This document shows positions 1 through 12,311 of a DNA stretch of 64,000 bases, piece by piece. The position numbers were made by a program, and so were the translations under genes. Each line of letters starts with the position of its first letter. The first letter of the stretch is position 1. Origin of the DNA: Homarus americanus (Eukaryota > Arthropoda > Malacostraca > Decapoda > Nephropidae). The notes under the pieces are model-generated. The model ran no database searches, was not told where the DNA came from, and was given only the letters and a program-made list of their open reading frames with translations. Location: positions 4,632,762 to 4,696,761 of the forward strand of contig NW_024735503.1 in NCBI RefSeq assembly GCF_018991925.1. The letters run 5' to 3'.

Positions 1-2090
1 TGTGAGTTTCTCTTTTATCCCATCCAGAGCAAACCCAAACAACCTGTTCCCCACATAAGACCCTATAGAGAACCTTGAGGGCAATATGTGAACGTGTGGT
101 GAAGAGAGGCAGGGTGCAGCTACAGTGGCATACGCACCGTGAGTGAGAGGTCCTGAGGTGGAAACCGCGCTGTACACCCACGTGGCCTCCGTTCCCAACA
201 GGCTGCAGCAAGTAATCGAGAATGAAGGTGACTGGAATAACAAATATTAATGTGTCAGGAATAACTTCCCTGTGTAATCAGCGTCCGCACATTCAGTATG
301 TGCCGTTTATTACACAGGAAAGTTATTTCTGACACATCGATATTTTTTTCCATGTTAACTGAAGTAAATATAATTTTCATGACTATATATCAGATTGTAT
401 AATAAATGTAAAGAAAACAATCCTCTTCTATTATCCTCACTTATGCTGTATATATTCAGGATGATTTAAGTCAAACAAATCATAACATTATACTTATAAT
501 TATTATGAAAGAGTACACTATCATATAGGATAAATATATTGCATGTGAAATAATTACCATATATATAAAAAAAAACCAGAGAACGGAGACAAAACAACTG
601 CATAACGACACAATTCATAAAATGCTGTTTGTAATGGTCCAAATCACAGCTGTCCGATCCGGCTATTCAAGTCACTTGTGACGAAGTGATATATCATTTC
701 AACCTCATAATCTCATATTTAATATGTTCATGTCATGCTGTTTTACAATATATTTATGTATTCTTGGAAGACGTTTACTGTAATAATTGTATTTGTATAT
801 TTTTCTCTCCATTTATTTATAAGAAAAAGGGAAAATCCTTGCCTACAAAACTATGTTACAAAGTTACCTCAATATTTCATAACTTACAATAATGTTCCAA
901 CACTCACGCACACTTGCATGCATGGGGAACATATGCACTCGGCTCGTGAAGAAAAACGATTTCAACGGGGTCCCTTGCCACGTTTTTAGTAATTATAAAG
1001 CTATTACATTAATTATGAAATTCAAAATTGAAGGTATATAGCTAATACGAGATCGTATGTATGTATGCGAGCCTAACAAAGAGAAAATAAACAAACACAA
1101 AGAGAAATTTAACAACTGGCCACATAAAGTACAATTTCGCAGCGAAGGTGTTGGCAACTTTATTTACCTATGGTAGTTCTAGACTACTTCACCTCAGGTT
1201 GTGCTAGTTCAATCACAGTGTTTAAATACTCCTTGGCAGCAAATTCGAGAACTGCTGCTCGGTCAACTTGGCAGAAAAATTCATCGTTTTATTATCTTTC
1301 AATTTTTCAGCTTATAGCTGAACACTGGAAAAAAGTAGTGTTGCCCATTATTCTAACACAATTGTTTTTAATGGTGATGACACTTCAGAAATACTGGCTT
1401 ATCTTTTTGCAAAATAGCTGGCAGGATTATTTGTGCTCCAAAGGGAATTTGGGCAGGTTTCGTAAACTTAAAATTTAAAAAAATAAAAATAAAATACTAG
1501 GAAATAATACCAGAGTGGAAGCTCATTCCAAAAGATAAAAAATAATTGCCGATATGTTAAGTGACCAGCTATCAAGATAATTCAACCGTTAACACGAGAG
1601 TTCCTCCTTTTCTTTGTATTATTTACACAAGATAATAAGTAAAAGAAGCTCCAAAAAGTTTACTTAACGAACCTAACTATAAAACTTCCTACTAACCTGA
1701 GGAGTAGACCCGCCAGCAATTGCTGGAGCTAAGCCCGTTGCGGTGATTGGTGAGCAAATGAGAGCCGGACCAAACGGCTCCACAGTCCACACCAAGCCAC
1801 CTCCCGTACCACCACCAGCTATATACCACTATCAACCGTTCGCTTGTTTTACCCTTCGTGTTTCTTAATAGTAAAAAATAATATTGTAATAATAATAATA
1901 ATAATGAGGCAAGTATTATTATCGTTTCTTATTATCCAAAAGAATTTTAGGATTTTAAGTTTAGGCTAAGAGGTTGAAATTATGCTTTATCCGACAAGCT
2001 TTTATTTATTTTTTTGCGTTTGGGAACAACTTCCAAATAACTGGATGACCGAAATGAAAATTTTACCAATAATAATTCAATATAATCGTC
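1..2090. other. AT-rich intergenic sequence
   Basis: No gene is recognisable here. The only ORFs are short, lack coding character and have no convincing splice context. The stretch contains one imperfect inverted repeat near 243-343, listed separately. There is also a perfect 14-bp palindrome (CCAGCAATTGCTGG) near 1714-1727 in an otherwise GC-richer patch around 1690-1830. Confidence 0.6.
243..343. repeat. imperfect inverted repeat, about 36-nt arms
   Basis: The arm at about 243-278 is matched by its reverse complement at about 309-343, with a roughly 30-nt spacer. The core 27 nt (252-278 against 309-335) has only about two mismatches. Such a stem-loop could be a foldback or MITE remnant. 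No transposase sequence or clear target duplication is visible. Confidence 0.6.
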
Positions 2091-2092
2091 CT

Positions 2093-2095
<3 letters not shown>

Positions 2096-2175
<80 letters not shown>

Positions 2176-2190
2176 TGTATATATATATGT
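2096..2190. repeat. (TA)n microsatellite
   Basis: This is a nearly pure TA dinucleotide array with one interruption near 2175. It abuts the 5' side of the interspersed repeat that starts at about 2190. Reading frames through it give meaningless Ile-Tyr repeats. Confidence 0.95.
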
Positions 2191-3833
2191 AATATTCAGA
2201 AACTTGCGTACTAAACCAAACGCCGCGCTGCTATTGGCGATGCTGGAGTTCAAGGTCGTCTGAGGGAAGAGCTCCTGCCACGTGCGAGAAAGTTTGTGAA
2301 CTAGGCCTACACGATATTGAATGAAGCTTACCGAATTAATAATGATGATTCAAGAAGTTAAGGACTATTATTGAATTTGCAGTATGGAAATTATAGTAGA
2401 TCGTTTACCATTCTGGAATAATGCGTTACGGGTGTCCTGCTGAAAGTTATTAGTTAGGCAGAAAAATGTCACTAGGCCTAAGCTAGCGCTCTGGAGAGAC
2501 GCGAGGCTGGCTGGTCCTCAGTCACGCAAAAGCGATCGGACCTACAGGACATCCCTGCGCCTGTCCAACCCAGATAGGGGTTAGATAGGGCAGTGACAGT
2601 TATTAAGAGCTAACAGTGAGTCAATTTCAGGTTTCCGCCAGAACCCACTTGACTGTGAGAGATTGACCGCCGTTTGAGATCAAAGCTGTTGATGATTGAG
2701 GATTGGCGATTGTCGCCGTTGGGAACGATCAGTGTAGGCTTGTCACTGGTTAGCTGGGTAGCAAAGGATCTTGTGGACGAGTTCCTGGACAACCAAAACG
2801 ACACGGACCAGCATCAGCATTGGCGATCAGTTTCTACCACGTGGGTGCACAACAATCACGTGCCTCGGTCAGCTAGAAGTATTACTCATCAATATGGTCA
2901 CCTGGTGGGCGTTCTCTTCCCGCCTATGGATGCACTCCAAGAGCACTTATAATTCGAGTAAATAAAATGGTCACACTGGAGACCAGAGTCTAGGAGATAC
3001 CTAGAGGAACATTTTATCTCCCTTATTACGGTGTATGCTGAGTTGGGTGAGCATGGTTCACGGGCATTGGTGACCCAGCAATATCTCAATAATAATGACA
3101 ATATTTTTGTGTGTAGTAAATACCATTTTTCAGTTAATGATATTATCTTTGTCGTGTAGTAATAGTTCCTAAATGATTTGAGGTATTGTTTTTTAATGCT
3201 TGTGTCACTAAGTGGAACCAGAGTGATCCTGTGATTTAATTCCTTTAATGCATCTAATTTTTTTCTTTATAATTCCGATCTCAGGTATAACCTTTGTTCC
3301 CCAGAGTAGTGGCCGTTAGGTTAGAAGCGTGCATCTGTGTGATAATTTGTTGAGTGCCCTTAGCCTATTCATTGTAGTAGGAGTTAATTTTTTATACCAT
3401 TTTCAGTGCTGATATTATTTTGTTGAAAGTTCTAAGGCCTGTTTATGTGTGTGCTAACATTTAATAATACTGTACTTTAAACTTATTGTTCTCTAAATGA
3501 GGCATTGCCTGAGTTTCTAATACCCCCAACACGCGTATAACTTTTATTCCCCAGAGGCATGTTTTAAGTTCAGGTTAAGAGGTGCTATATTGGTGTACCA
3601 TTATTGATTGTGTTTGTAGTGTTGGAGGAATATAAGTAAATTTTACAGTGTGTCTCATTCATCCCAGTCACAGACGCTTAACTTTCCACGGGTCACGGAC
3701 AATTCATTTTGTTTAGTAGATTTAAGTGTTCTTGTGCTGGTTCAAATTTTTCTCAAAGGGCGCTTCCACTGCAATTACCACATTCAATAATCTTTTAATA
3801 AACCCAAGTCAAGTGAGAAATTAAAAGTCTGAA

Positions 3834-3838
<5 letters not shown>
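2190..3838 (+). repeat. TA-linked interspersed repeat, copy 1
   Basis: This sequence is shared with 4125-5037 and, in reverse orientation and only for its first 230 bp, with 10380-10612. Shared landmarks include a block with GGTCGTCTGAGG, a GGCCTA...GATATTAAAT-like block, GCCGAATTAATA and a GACTATTATTGAATTTG block. Each copy starts directly at a (TA)n array. The later part contains two related blocks around 3285 and 3535 (ATAAC-TTT-TTCCCCAGAG). No intact ORF is present and the family is not recognised. It may be the non-coding part of a TE or a repeat that targets TA tracts. Confidence 0.7.
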
Positions 3839-4121
<283 letters not shown>

Positions 4122-4123
<2 letters not shown>

Positions 4124-5037
4124 TTCAGAGTAATTTCAAGCGCCATTGAGCGTATAGAGCTCAAGGTCGTCTGAGGAAGAGGCTCACTTTTTGATGAGAG
4201 GTTGTGGAACTAGGCCTATATGATATTAAATATAATTTGCCGAATTAATAAATGCGATTCATGAAGTTAAGGACTATTATTGAATTTGGAATTATTATAG
4301 ATCGTTTATCAGTCTGAATAATGTTATGGGTTGTCCCAAGGTTATTAGTTAGGCGAAAATATGTCACTAGGCCTAAGCTAAGCGCCTTGGAGACACGTGG
4401 CCTTGGCTGGTCCTCAGTCACTTGAAAGCGTTGGACCTACAGGACATCCTGCCGTCCGTCCAGAACATAATCCACGTGGCCTAGTCACCTGTATTCTTAT
4501 TGCAGTATAACAAGTTAAGTCTCATTCGATCTCAGACAGGGTTTAGATAGGGCAGTGATAAAAGTTAACGAGCTAACAGCGAAGTTAATTTCAGGGTTTC
4601 CGTCAGAACCCACTTGACCGCAAGGTTTGACTGCGAGAGGATTGACTGCAGTTTGAGGACTGCCGTGATGATTGAGATTGGCGATTGTCGCCGTTGGAAC
4701 AATCAGTGTAGGCTTGTGGTTAGTGGGCAGCAAAGGATCTCTTAGTGGGACGAGTGCTCGACAACTAAAACGACACAGGACCAGCATCAGCATTGGGTGA
4801 TCAGTTCTTACCACGTGGGTGCATATTCGTCAGCTAGAAGTATTACCTACTGGCCATGGTCACCTCGCGGGCGTTCTCTTTCCGCCTATGGGCGCTTTGA
4901 GAGTACACTGAGGTATCTGAGTAAATAAATTGTCACACATGAGACCAGGACTCTAGGGATCATAGAGGAAACATTTTATCTCCCTTATTACGGGTGTATG
5001 TTGAGTTGGGTTGAGCATTAGAGTTAGTAAACGGAGG
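4122..5037 (+). repeat. TA-linked interspersed repeat, copy 2 (cut by gap)
   Basis: This copy is colinear with 2190-3020 at clearly diverged identity, with many small indels. It has the same order of blocks, including the GGACCTACAGGACATCCTG-like and CACGTGGGTGCA blocks. It starts immediately after a (TA)n array and is truncated by the N gap. An offset of about 1.93 kb from copy 1 allows either tandem duplication of (TA)n plus repeat or two independent insertions. Confidence 0.7.
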
Positions 5038-5137
5038 NNNNNNNNNNNNNNNNNNNNNNNNNNNNNNNNNNNNNNNNNNNNNNNNNNNNNNNNNNNNNNN
5101 NNNNNNNNNNNNNNNNNNNNNNNNNNNNNNNNNNNNN
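5038..5137. other. assembly gap (100 N)
   Basis: Exactly 100 N, which is a scaffold gap of conventional size; the true distance is unknown. Confidence 0.99.
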
Positions 5138-5405
5138 ACAACCTAATATTACAGCAATATTTATTGATTTATTTATATTATATTCGCCATAAGTTTGTGA
5201 TTGTTAATACATTTAGTTTTTATTTACATGATTCTACTTTCCATACTATAATGTCCGGCTGTTGGATGATTCACAGTTACCTGAGATGTGAAGTGAAGAA
5301 TGTAAGTTAAAGAAGAGTTAGTGTAGTGAATCGGCAACACACCTAGAGCATCACTAGTCCACACGTTGTGACTCGCTGCGTGATAACCTGCCACTGCTGA
5401 CATGG
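5138..5405. other. AT-rich sequence, nothing recognised
   Basis: The flank of the gap. No coding or structured feature was seen. Confidence 0.5.
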
Positions 5406-5627
5406 ATCACTCCAGGTACATAGTAATTATTATCACTCCAGGCACATAGTAATTACTATCACTCCTGGTATATAGTAATTATTATCACTCCAGGTATATA
5501 GTAATTATTATCACTCCTGGTAAATAATAATTGTTATCACTCCAGGTACATAGTAATTATTATCACTCCAGGTACATAGTAATTATTATCACTACAGGTA
5601 CAGAGTAATTATCATCACTCCAGGTAT
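5406..5627. repeat. 26-bp minisatellite
   Basis: About 8.5 tandem copies of a 26-bp unit containing TCACTCCAGGTACATAGTAA followed by TTATTA. Copies differ by a few substitutions (CAGG/CTGG, TACA/TATA). Confidence 0.9.
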
Positions 5628-6430
5628 AACATATTATAAGAATCTGTGCCTCTAACACCCTAAGTGGCAATTCTGTTACTTGTTAGAGTATAGACAATAA
5701 AAGATCATTCTTCAGGGTCATTATTTTCCCCTAATAATAAAGATTTTTAAGTGAAATTTTATCTTACGCCTCAATATATTCCAAAATGAACATTAAAATT
5801 TATTCCATAGGGTTAAATAAGTTTATTATGTCTTGTGGGGAGAATATTGATTTTTCCTTCCCAAGACATTAAAAAACATTTTTATAAGCCGATAAAAATA
5901 CAGATACATCTAATCTCTTATCCTGGATAGAATTTGCGAAGTATTATCCCGCTACATTTATTGATACTATTTAAATATTCCACTGATATTCAGAAAACCC
6001 TGATCTCATAGTTAGTGGAAGTAATAACTGTACTGTATTAGCAAGTAAGTTATGGGCATTTCTACATCAAGTTTTACCATAAGAATAAGTAAGCGTCTTT
6101 TAATAATGTATCATTTTAACATTTATGTGAAAAGGGTAAATTTTAAACTGAGTAATTGAAAAAAAATCTTTGTCGGCATCTTTTTATTCATGTAGAGATA
6201 AAATGAAGATGTTTATAGTATATCATAAAATAACTTAAGTAGCACATCACAAAAAACTAAACAACTTCATTTCTTTTACACCTAACAGTAGAAATTGTTA
6301 ATACAGTAGAGCTATGTGTTTATTATTATAATTCACATGTGTACATTACACTTTATTTACTCTTACACCACACTTGGTAAGTGATGTCAGGAGAGCGAAG
6401 TTGGGGTAAATCAAAGTTATTTTCACAGTC
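5628..6430. other. AT-rich intergenic sequence
   Basis: No ORF, repeat or RNA gene is recognised. It lies downstream of the 3' end of the minus-strand glycine-rich gene. Confidence 0.5.
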
Positions 6431-6437
6431 GTTTAAG

Positions 6438-6443
6438 TTTTAT
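6438..6443 (-). terminator. polyadenylation signal AATAAA of the glycine-rich gene
   Basis: AATAAA reads on the minus strand about 90 nt after the TAA stop at 6534-6536, a normal distance for a 3' end. Confidence 0.6.
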
Positions 6444-6533
6444 TATTACAACACAAGAATCACAAGACACAAACTGACGAAGAAGAGTTCAGGAAACTTA
6501 GTATTGGTGTATCTCATTTCTTTATGTTTACAT

Positions 6534-7623
6534 TTATTTTCCATAACCTCCACTCCCACCGTCATAGCCACCGCCACTAGAACCGCCATAACCGCCACCG
6601 CTGGAGCCGCCATACCCACCACCACCGCCGCTGGATCCGCCATACCCACCACCGCCGCCACTGGAGCCGGCATACCCACCACCACCGCCGCTGATCGTCA
6701 TACCCACCACCGCCGCCGCTGGAGATGCCATACCCACCACCGCCGCCGCCGCTGGAGCCGCCATACCCACCACCACCGCCGCTGATCCGCTGCCCACCAC
6801 CGGCTGCTGGAGCTGCCATACCACCACCGCCGCCGCTGGAGCCGCCATACCTCACCACCGCCGCCGCTCGAGCCGCCACCCACCACCACCGCCGCTCGAG
6901 CCGCCATACCCACCACCACCGCCGCTGGATCCGCCATACCCACCACCGCCGCCGCTGTAGCTGCCATACCCACCACCGCCGCCGCTGTAGCTGCCATACC
7001 CGCCACCGCCGCCGCTGGAGCCGTCATGTCTGCCTGCGCTACCACCTCCATGGCCACCACCACCGCCACCACCATACCCGCCGCCATCACCTTCGCCACC
7101 GCCGCCACCACCATGCCCTTCTGGCTTGGCGAGGCAGGTCACATCCAGGAGCCCCACCACCATGGTCACAAGCAACTGCGTCTGAAATTTTCAGAGATAA
7201 ACTATTTTTATTAAGGTTATTATTATCAGTTAATATAATGATACTATAAATAAGTTCTTTTACCACAGAGATGTTAGGTCAGTTACTTTCTGTAAATTAA
7301 CGAGAAAAGGTTTGCTTCACTGAAACTTCACTAACAATGACAGAGAAGAGTATTATTTATTTGAGTGCAAAAAACACGATATGTGTAACATTTGTCTGAT
7401 ATAAAGTTTTCTTTTGCACATAATTTACTACGGTGAAGCTGGAAACCATTAGTTCAAAATATAATTTTCAAATCTGTCTTGAACTTGTGCCTATACCTTC
7501 ACCTATACCAGCAACTCCTTTACGCGTCTTGCTGATGAGCTGAACTGTTATTAATAAGATAAGTGAAGAATGCACTTATAAAAGACGATGATAAATTACT
7601 TAAGTCATAATAAGTCTTACCAT
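6534..7623 (-). CDS. glycine-rich secreted protein (cuticle/silk-like), two exons
   Basis: Exon 1 contributes only the initiator ATG (7623-7621), immediately followed by the donor GTAAGA. The intron (7620-7182) ends in a pyrimidine-poor TTTCAG acceptor. Exon 2 runs from 7181 to the TAA at 6534. The spliced start reads M-TQLLVTMVVGLLDVTCLA-KPEGH, a good signal peptide with likely cleavage after CLA. The rest is a GGGGGYG-GSS/SYS type repeat ending in GGYGK. The repeat region changes frame at least near 6885 and again near 6790-6720. There, two-base or one-base losses inside CCACC/GGTGG tracts break an otherwise continuous Gly frame, so consensus error or allelic length change is as likely as a real mutation. 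Low-complexity Gly/Tyr/Ser proteins of this sort are typically extracellular structural proteins of cuticle, shell or silk. An antimicrobial glycine-rich peptide is an alternative. The exact function is not determinable. Confidence 0.75.
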
Positions 7624-7685
7624 ACCGATGTTGGGAGGATCAAGTTCAGTTGTTGACTGTATGAAGAGAAGTCTAGGTGAGTGCT

Positions 7686-7691
7686 TTTATA
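7686..7691 (-). promoter_or_regulatory. TATA box of the glycine-rich gene
   Basis: TATAAAAG reads on the minus strand from 7691. About 30 nt downstream lies an arthropod-like initiator (CATACAGTC, near 7655-7665), followed by a 35-40 nt leader to the ATG at 7623. The TATA-Inr spacing and the short leader support a focused promoter for a highly expressed secreted protein. Confidence 0.65.
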
Positions 7692-7699
7692 CCTCCCTC

Positions 7700-8540
7700 A
7701 GGTGATGGCTGACTGCATGACTGTTTCCTCATTAGTCAGTTAAGCGCCACTAACCAATTGAGTAACACAAACTTCATATTTGAAAAGATTAAATTTGTTA
7801 ACTTCTGCTATATGACAGGCGGCACCTCAGGGAGCTTTGACACTTATGAAAATCTTTGAGTGTTGTGAAAAAGCTGCAGAAATTATCCCATTTGTGAGCC
7901 TTCATTGCCAGCCCCTTGGAGAACGACCTTCACGTTTTGTCTGGGGATCATAAGGGTAGAGCATTTGAAGGTATTATTTATAGTCCTTAAATCCATTTTA
8001 GCTTTGAAAATTCCTTAGAAAAATAAAGGTTATCTTATTTGCCTTAAACACACAAACCCCACTACTATTCTGTTCCCCTGACATTATTAACGGAGCGGAT
8101 AACAGTAATCCTGTAAATCATAAATGATCATACAAGCATGAAATTTCATATAAACATTAAAAATGGGTTACTTATCAAATCTATCCGATTGAACATTAAA
8201 AATTCCAAGATGTAGCCATTTTCCAAGATGGCCGCCAAATTTGCCTAACTGAAAACAATTTGTACATATATTGGCCTATTATTGGGCAATCTGTGCACAT
8301 AAGGTGTCTTTTCTTATGTTTTAAAGCATGCTGGAACAGATTATGATTGTTTTGGAACGCTCAGATATGTCTTGTGTGCATAAAGTAGCGGTTCAACACA
8401 TATTTTTACCTCTTTTCATAAAATGTGTAAGCAATTCTCAGTTAAACAATGAGAAACATGTTTATCTTTTGCTCATATCCTTGTGAGATATTGCTATAAG
8501 AATTCTTTCATATTTACAGCTGCTGGTATGTGCATGCACA
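7700..8540. other. upstream flank of the glycine-rich gene
   Basis: No gene is recognised. The first few hundred bases presumably hold the upstream regulatory sequence of the glycine-rich gene. The rest is unassigned. Confidence 0.4.
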
Positions 8541-8589
8541 CAGAACTGTGCAAGTGGGACCTGAGCTGATACATTTACATCGCTATCCA

Positions 8590-10310
8590 CAGTCTTTGTT
8601 GCAAGAACACTTGGTCAGTTCTTGACAACTCGCTGCCCCAGTTAGCAGGACTTGGAATGTCTGATTGTGCTGCAGTTACCTGACCTCCAAATCATTCCAC
8701 CTTGATAGGCTGCACGCTTTACATGGTGGACTAGACCTGTCTTACATCACCACCACAAACCTTTCTAAGACACGGAGGTCTTCTTCACTACCTGATGTAA
8801 GACACTGACTGAGTTTGATGAAGGTACCGAAGAACTCGTTTAACACATTCCATGTTTGCTATGCAGTCTTCTTACCTTTTCCAAGGAAGGCTGACACAAC
8901 ATCACAACCACCGAATGCATGGAAAAATGTGATTCTAGTGGCTTTTTCAGGCTCTATGGCTACAACTAACTCATGAACAGGAATCCATCTTGTATAAGTC
9001 CCTAAGCCCCATGACCATAAGAAATCCACATTTCTTCAAGACCAATGATATCTGTGTCATTGGCTTTTATGAGAACTCTTTTACTGCCTTCCATTACAGC
9101 TTGTCTTGCTTGTACAAAGAGGCGGGTATCTGCCTCTTCATGGGAGCATGGCATCAACTCTTCTAGAGGCGTATTATGGTTGCTAATGACATAGCAACAA
9201 CAGACTTGGATGCTCCAAGCTGAATTTGTGATTTATTATCTGTACCATGTTCACTCATAACTGATGAAGGAGCTGCATATTCAATACTTCTCTCATCAAG
9301 TATGGTTAGGAATTTTGACTAGTGTTTGAACATATTCTGCCTTATTATTTTCTCAGCCTTGGCCAAATGAACAGCTTCAATGTATTTGCCAACCTCAGCC
9401 AGGATGGAGCCTACATCCTCTTGGAATGCTAGCAAAACATCTCTTCCTTGACTGTGAGCTCCCAGTTGAGGAATATGTGAAACTAATTGGTTCTTAAGCC
9501 TAGTAGAATAAATTTCAGGCGATTCGACACCAAGTTGTTCGAGTCTTTGCTTGTACAGTAAGACTAAGTCTGCTAGTCTAAAAATTGTTCCATGAGAACC
9601 TTCACATGCAGTTTTTGTCTCATTGAGGTATGTCACCAATTCAGAGAAAGCCAGTGAATATTCAACTTTTTTTCATGGTTCTTTGTGTTTTTTTCGTATG
9701 CTTTGCACTAAGATAAGCTCTTTCTCTATTGTACAGTGCAGCTCAGCAAGCAGGGTAAAATTTCACCTCTTGTGCCACTACATCTCTTGCACTATGTTAG
9801 CAAGGGATCTTTTGTCACTGAGTCTTTTTGCACATTCATTGACGCTGTCACTGAGTTTCATTGTTATTGTTTGACGGAGAGCACTCTCTGGTGCTGGTTT
9901 GTCACACAAAAAGCATTCTGTTGTGTTTTTTGTGTCTCTTGGCTTTCATAGCACCTTACTTCGGCAACCTTCATCACTGTCAACTACAGAGGTGGTTGCT
10001 CTTTTTGGGGCTCTTTGCAACATTATGTTGCTCACCTAAATCTACAGCTCTCATGATATTTGGCAGTATTTTTCCTCATTGTCTCTGCAATACCATCTCC
10101 ATCATCTAGTGTTTCCATATCAAGCCTTATTGGAAGGGCATTGATTGAGTTGAAAAGAGGAATATTCTTGGCTAATTTGCTGTAGCCATCTTTCTCTCTT
10201 CTAGTAGCGTTAGTCCTTGGAGATTTAAGTTCTTCCTTTTTATATCATGACACAGACAGCACTTGGCCCAGGATTACTTTTAGGACCAATATTCATCGCC
10301 ATTGTGGTAC
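8590..10310 (-). pseudogene. decayed copy of an uncharacterised multicopy invertebrate gene
   Basis: Minus-strand pieces in several frames line up in one order. First, at about 10190-10035, comes a segment with NALPIRLDMETLDDGDGI and a following KYHESCR motif. Next, at about 9790-9650, is EVKFYPAC-ALYN, with a stop in it. An open piece of 106 residues (9639-9319) contains RLADLVLLYKQRLEQLGV and GAHSQGRDVLLAF. Finally, at about 8950-8850, there is FHAFGGCDVVSAFLGKGKK-AW, followed by CLTSGSEEDL. Internal stops and frameshifts between pieces show that it is dead. I recognise the combination of KYH..C, RL..L and GCD..S.F.GKGKK..W motifs as an intronless family repeated in many invertebrate genomes. 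Its function is unknown to me and it is possibly transposon-borne. No start codon or terminal repeats were identified. Confidence 0.6.
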
Positions 10311-10379
10311 AGAGTCGAATGTTTTTCCTTTTACCACTCTGTATCATGCGTACTTTCCTTCTATGAGATACAACTAGGT

Positions 10380-11979
<1,600 letters not shown>

Positions 11980-12059
11980 ACAAAGATGAACAACGATACC
12001 TGTCTTTATTCACATCTCAGAGACAAGCTAAGTACGTGCATTTCCTAGATTTATATTAT

Positions 12060-12219
12060 CCATTATATAAATATATATATAAATATATAAATATATATAT
12101 AAATATATAAATATATATATGAATATATATATATATATATATATATAAATATATAAATATATATAAATATATAAATATATATAAATATATAAATATATAT
12201 AAATATATAACTATATATA

Positions 12220-12308
<89 letters not shown>
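12060..12308. repeat. AT-rich compound microsatellite (TATATAAA/TA)n
   Basis: An irregular ATATATAAATATATAAAT array that grades into pure TA from about 12220. Confidence 0.9.
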
Positions 12309-12309
<1 letters not shown>

Positions 12310-12311
<2 letters not shown>

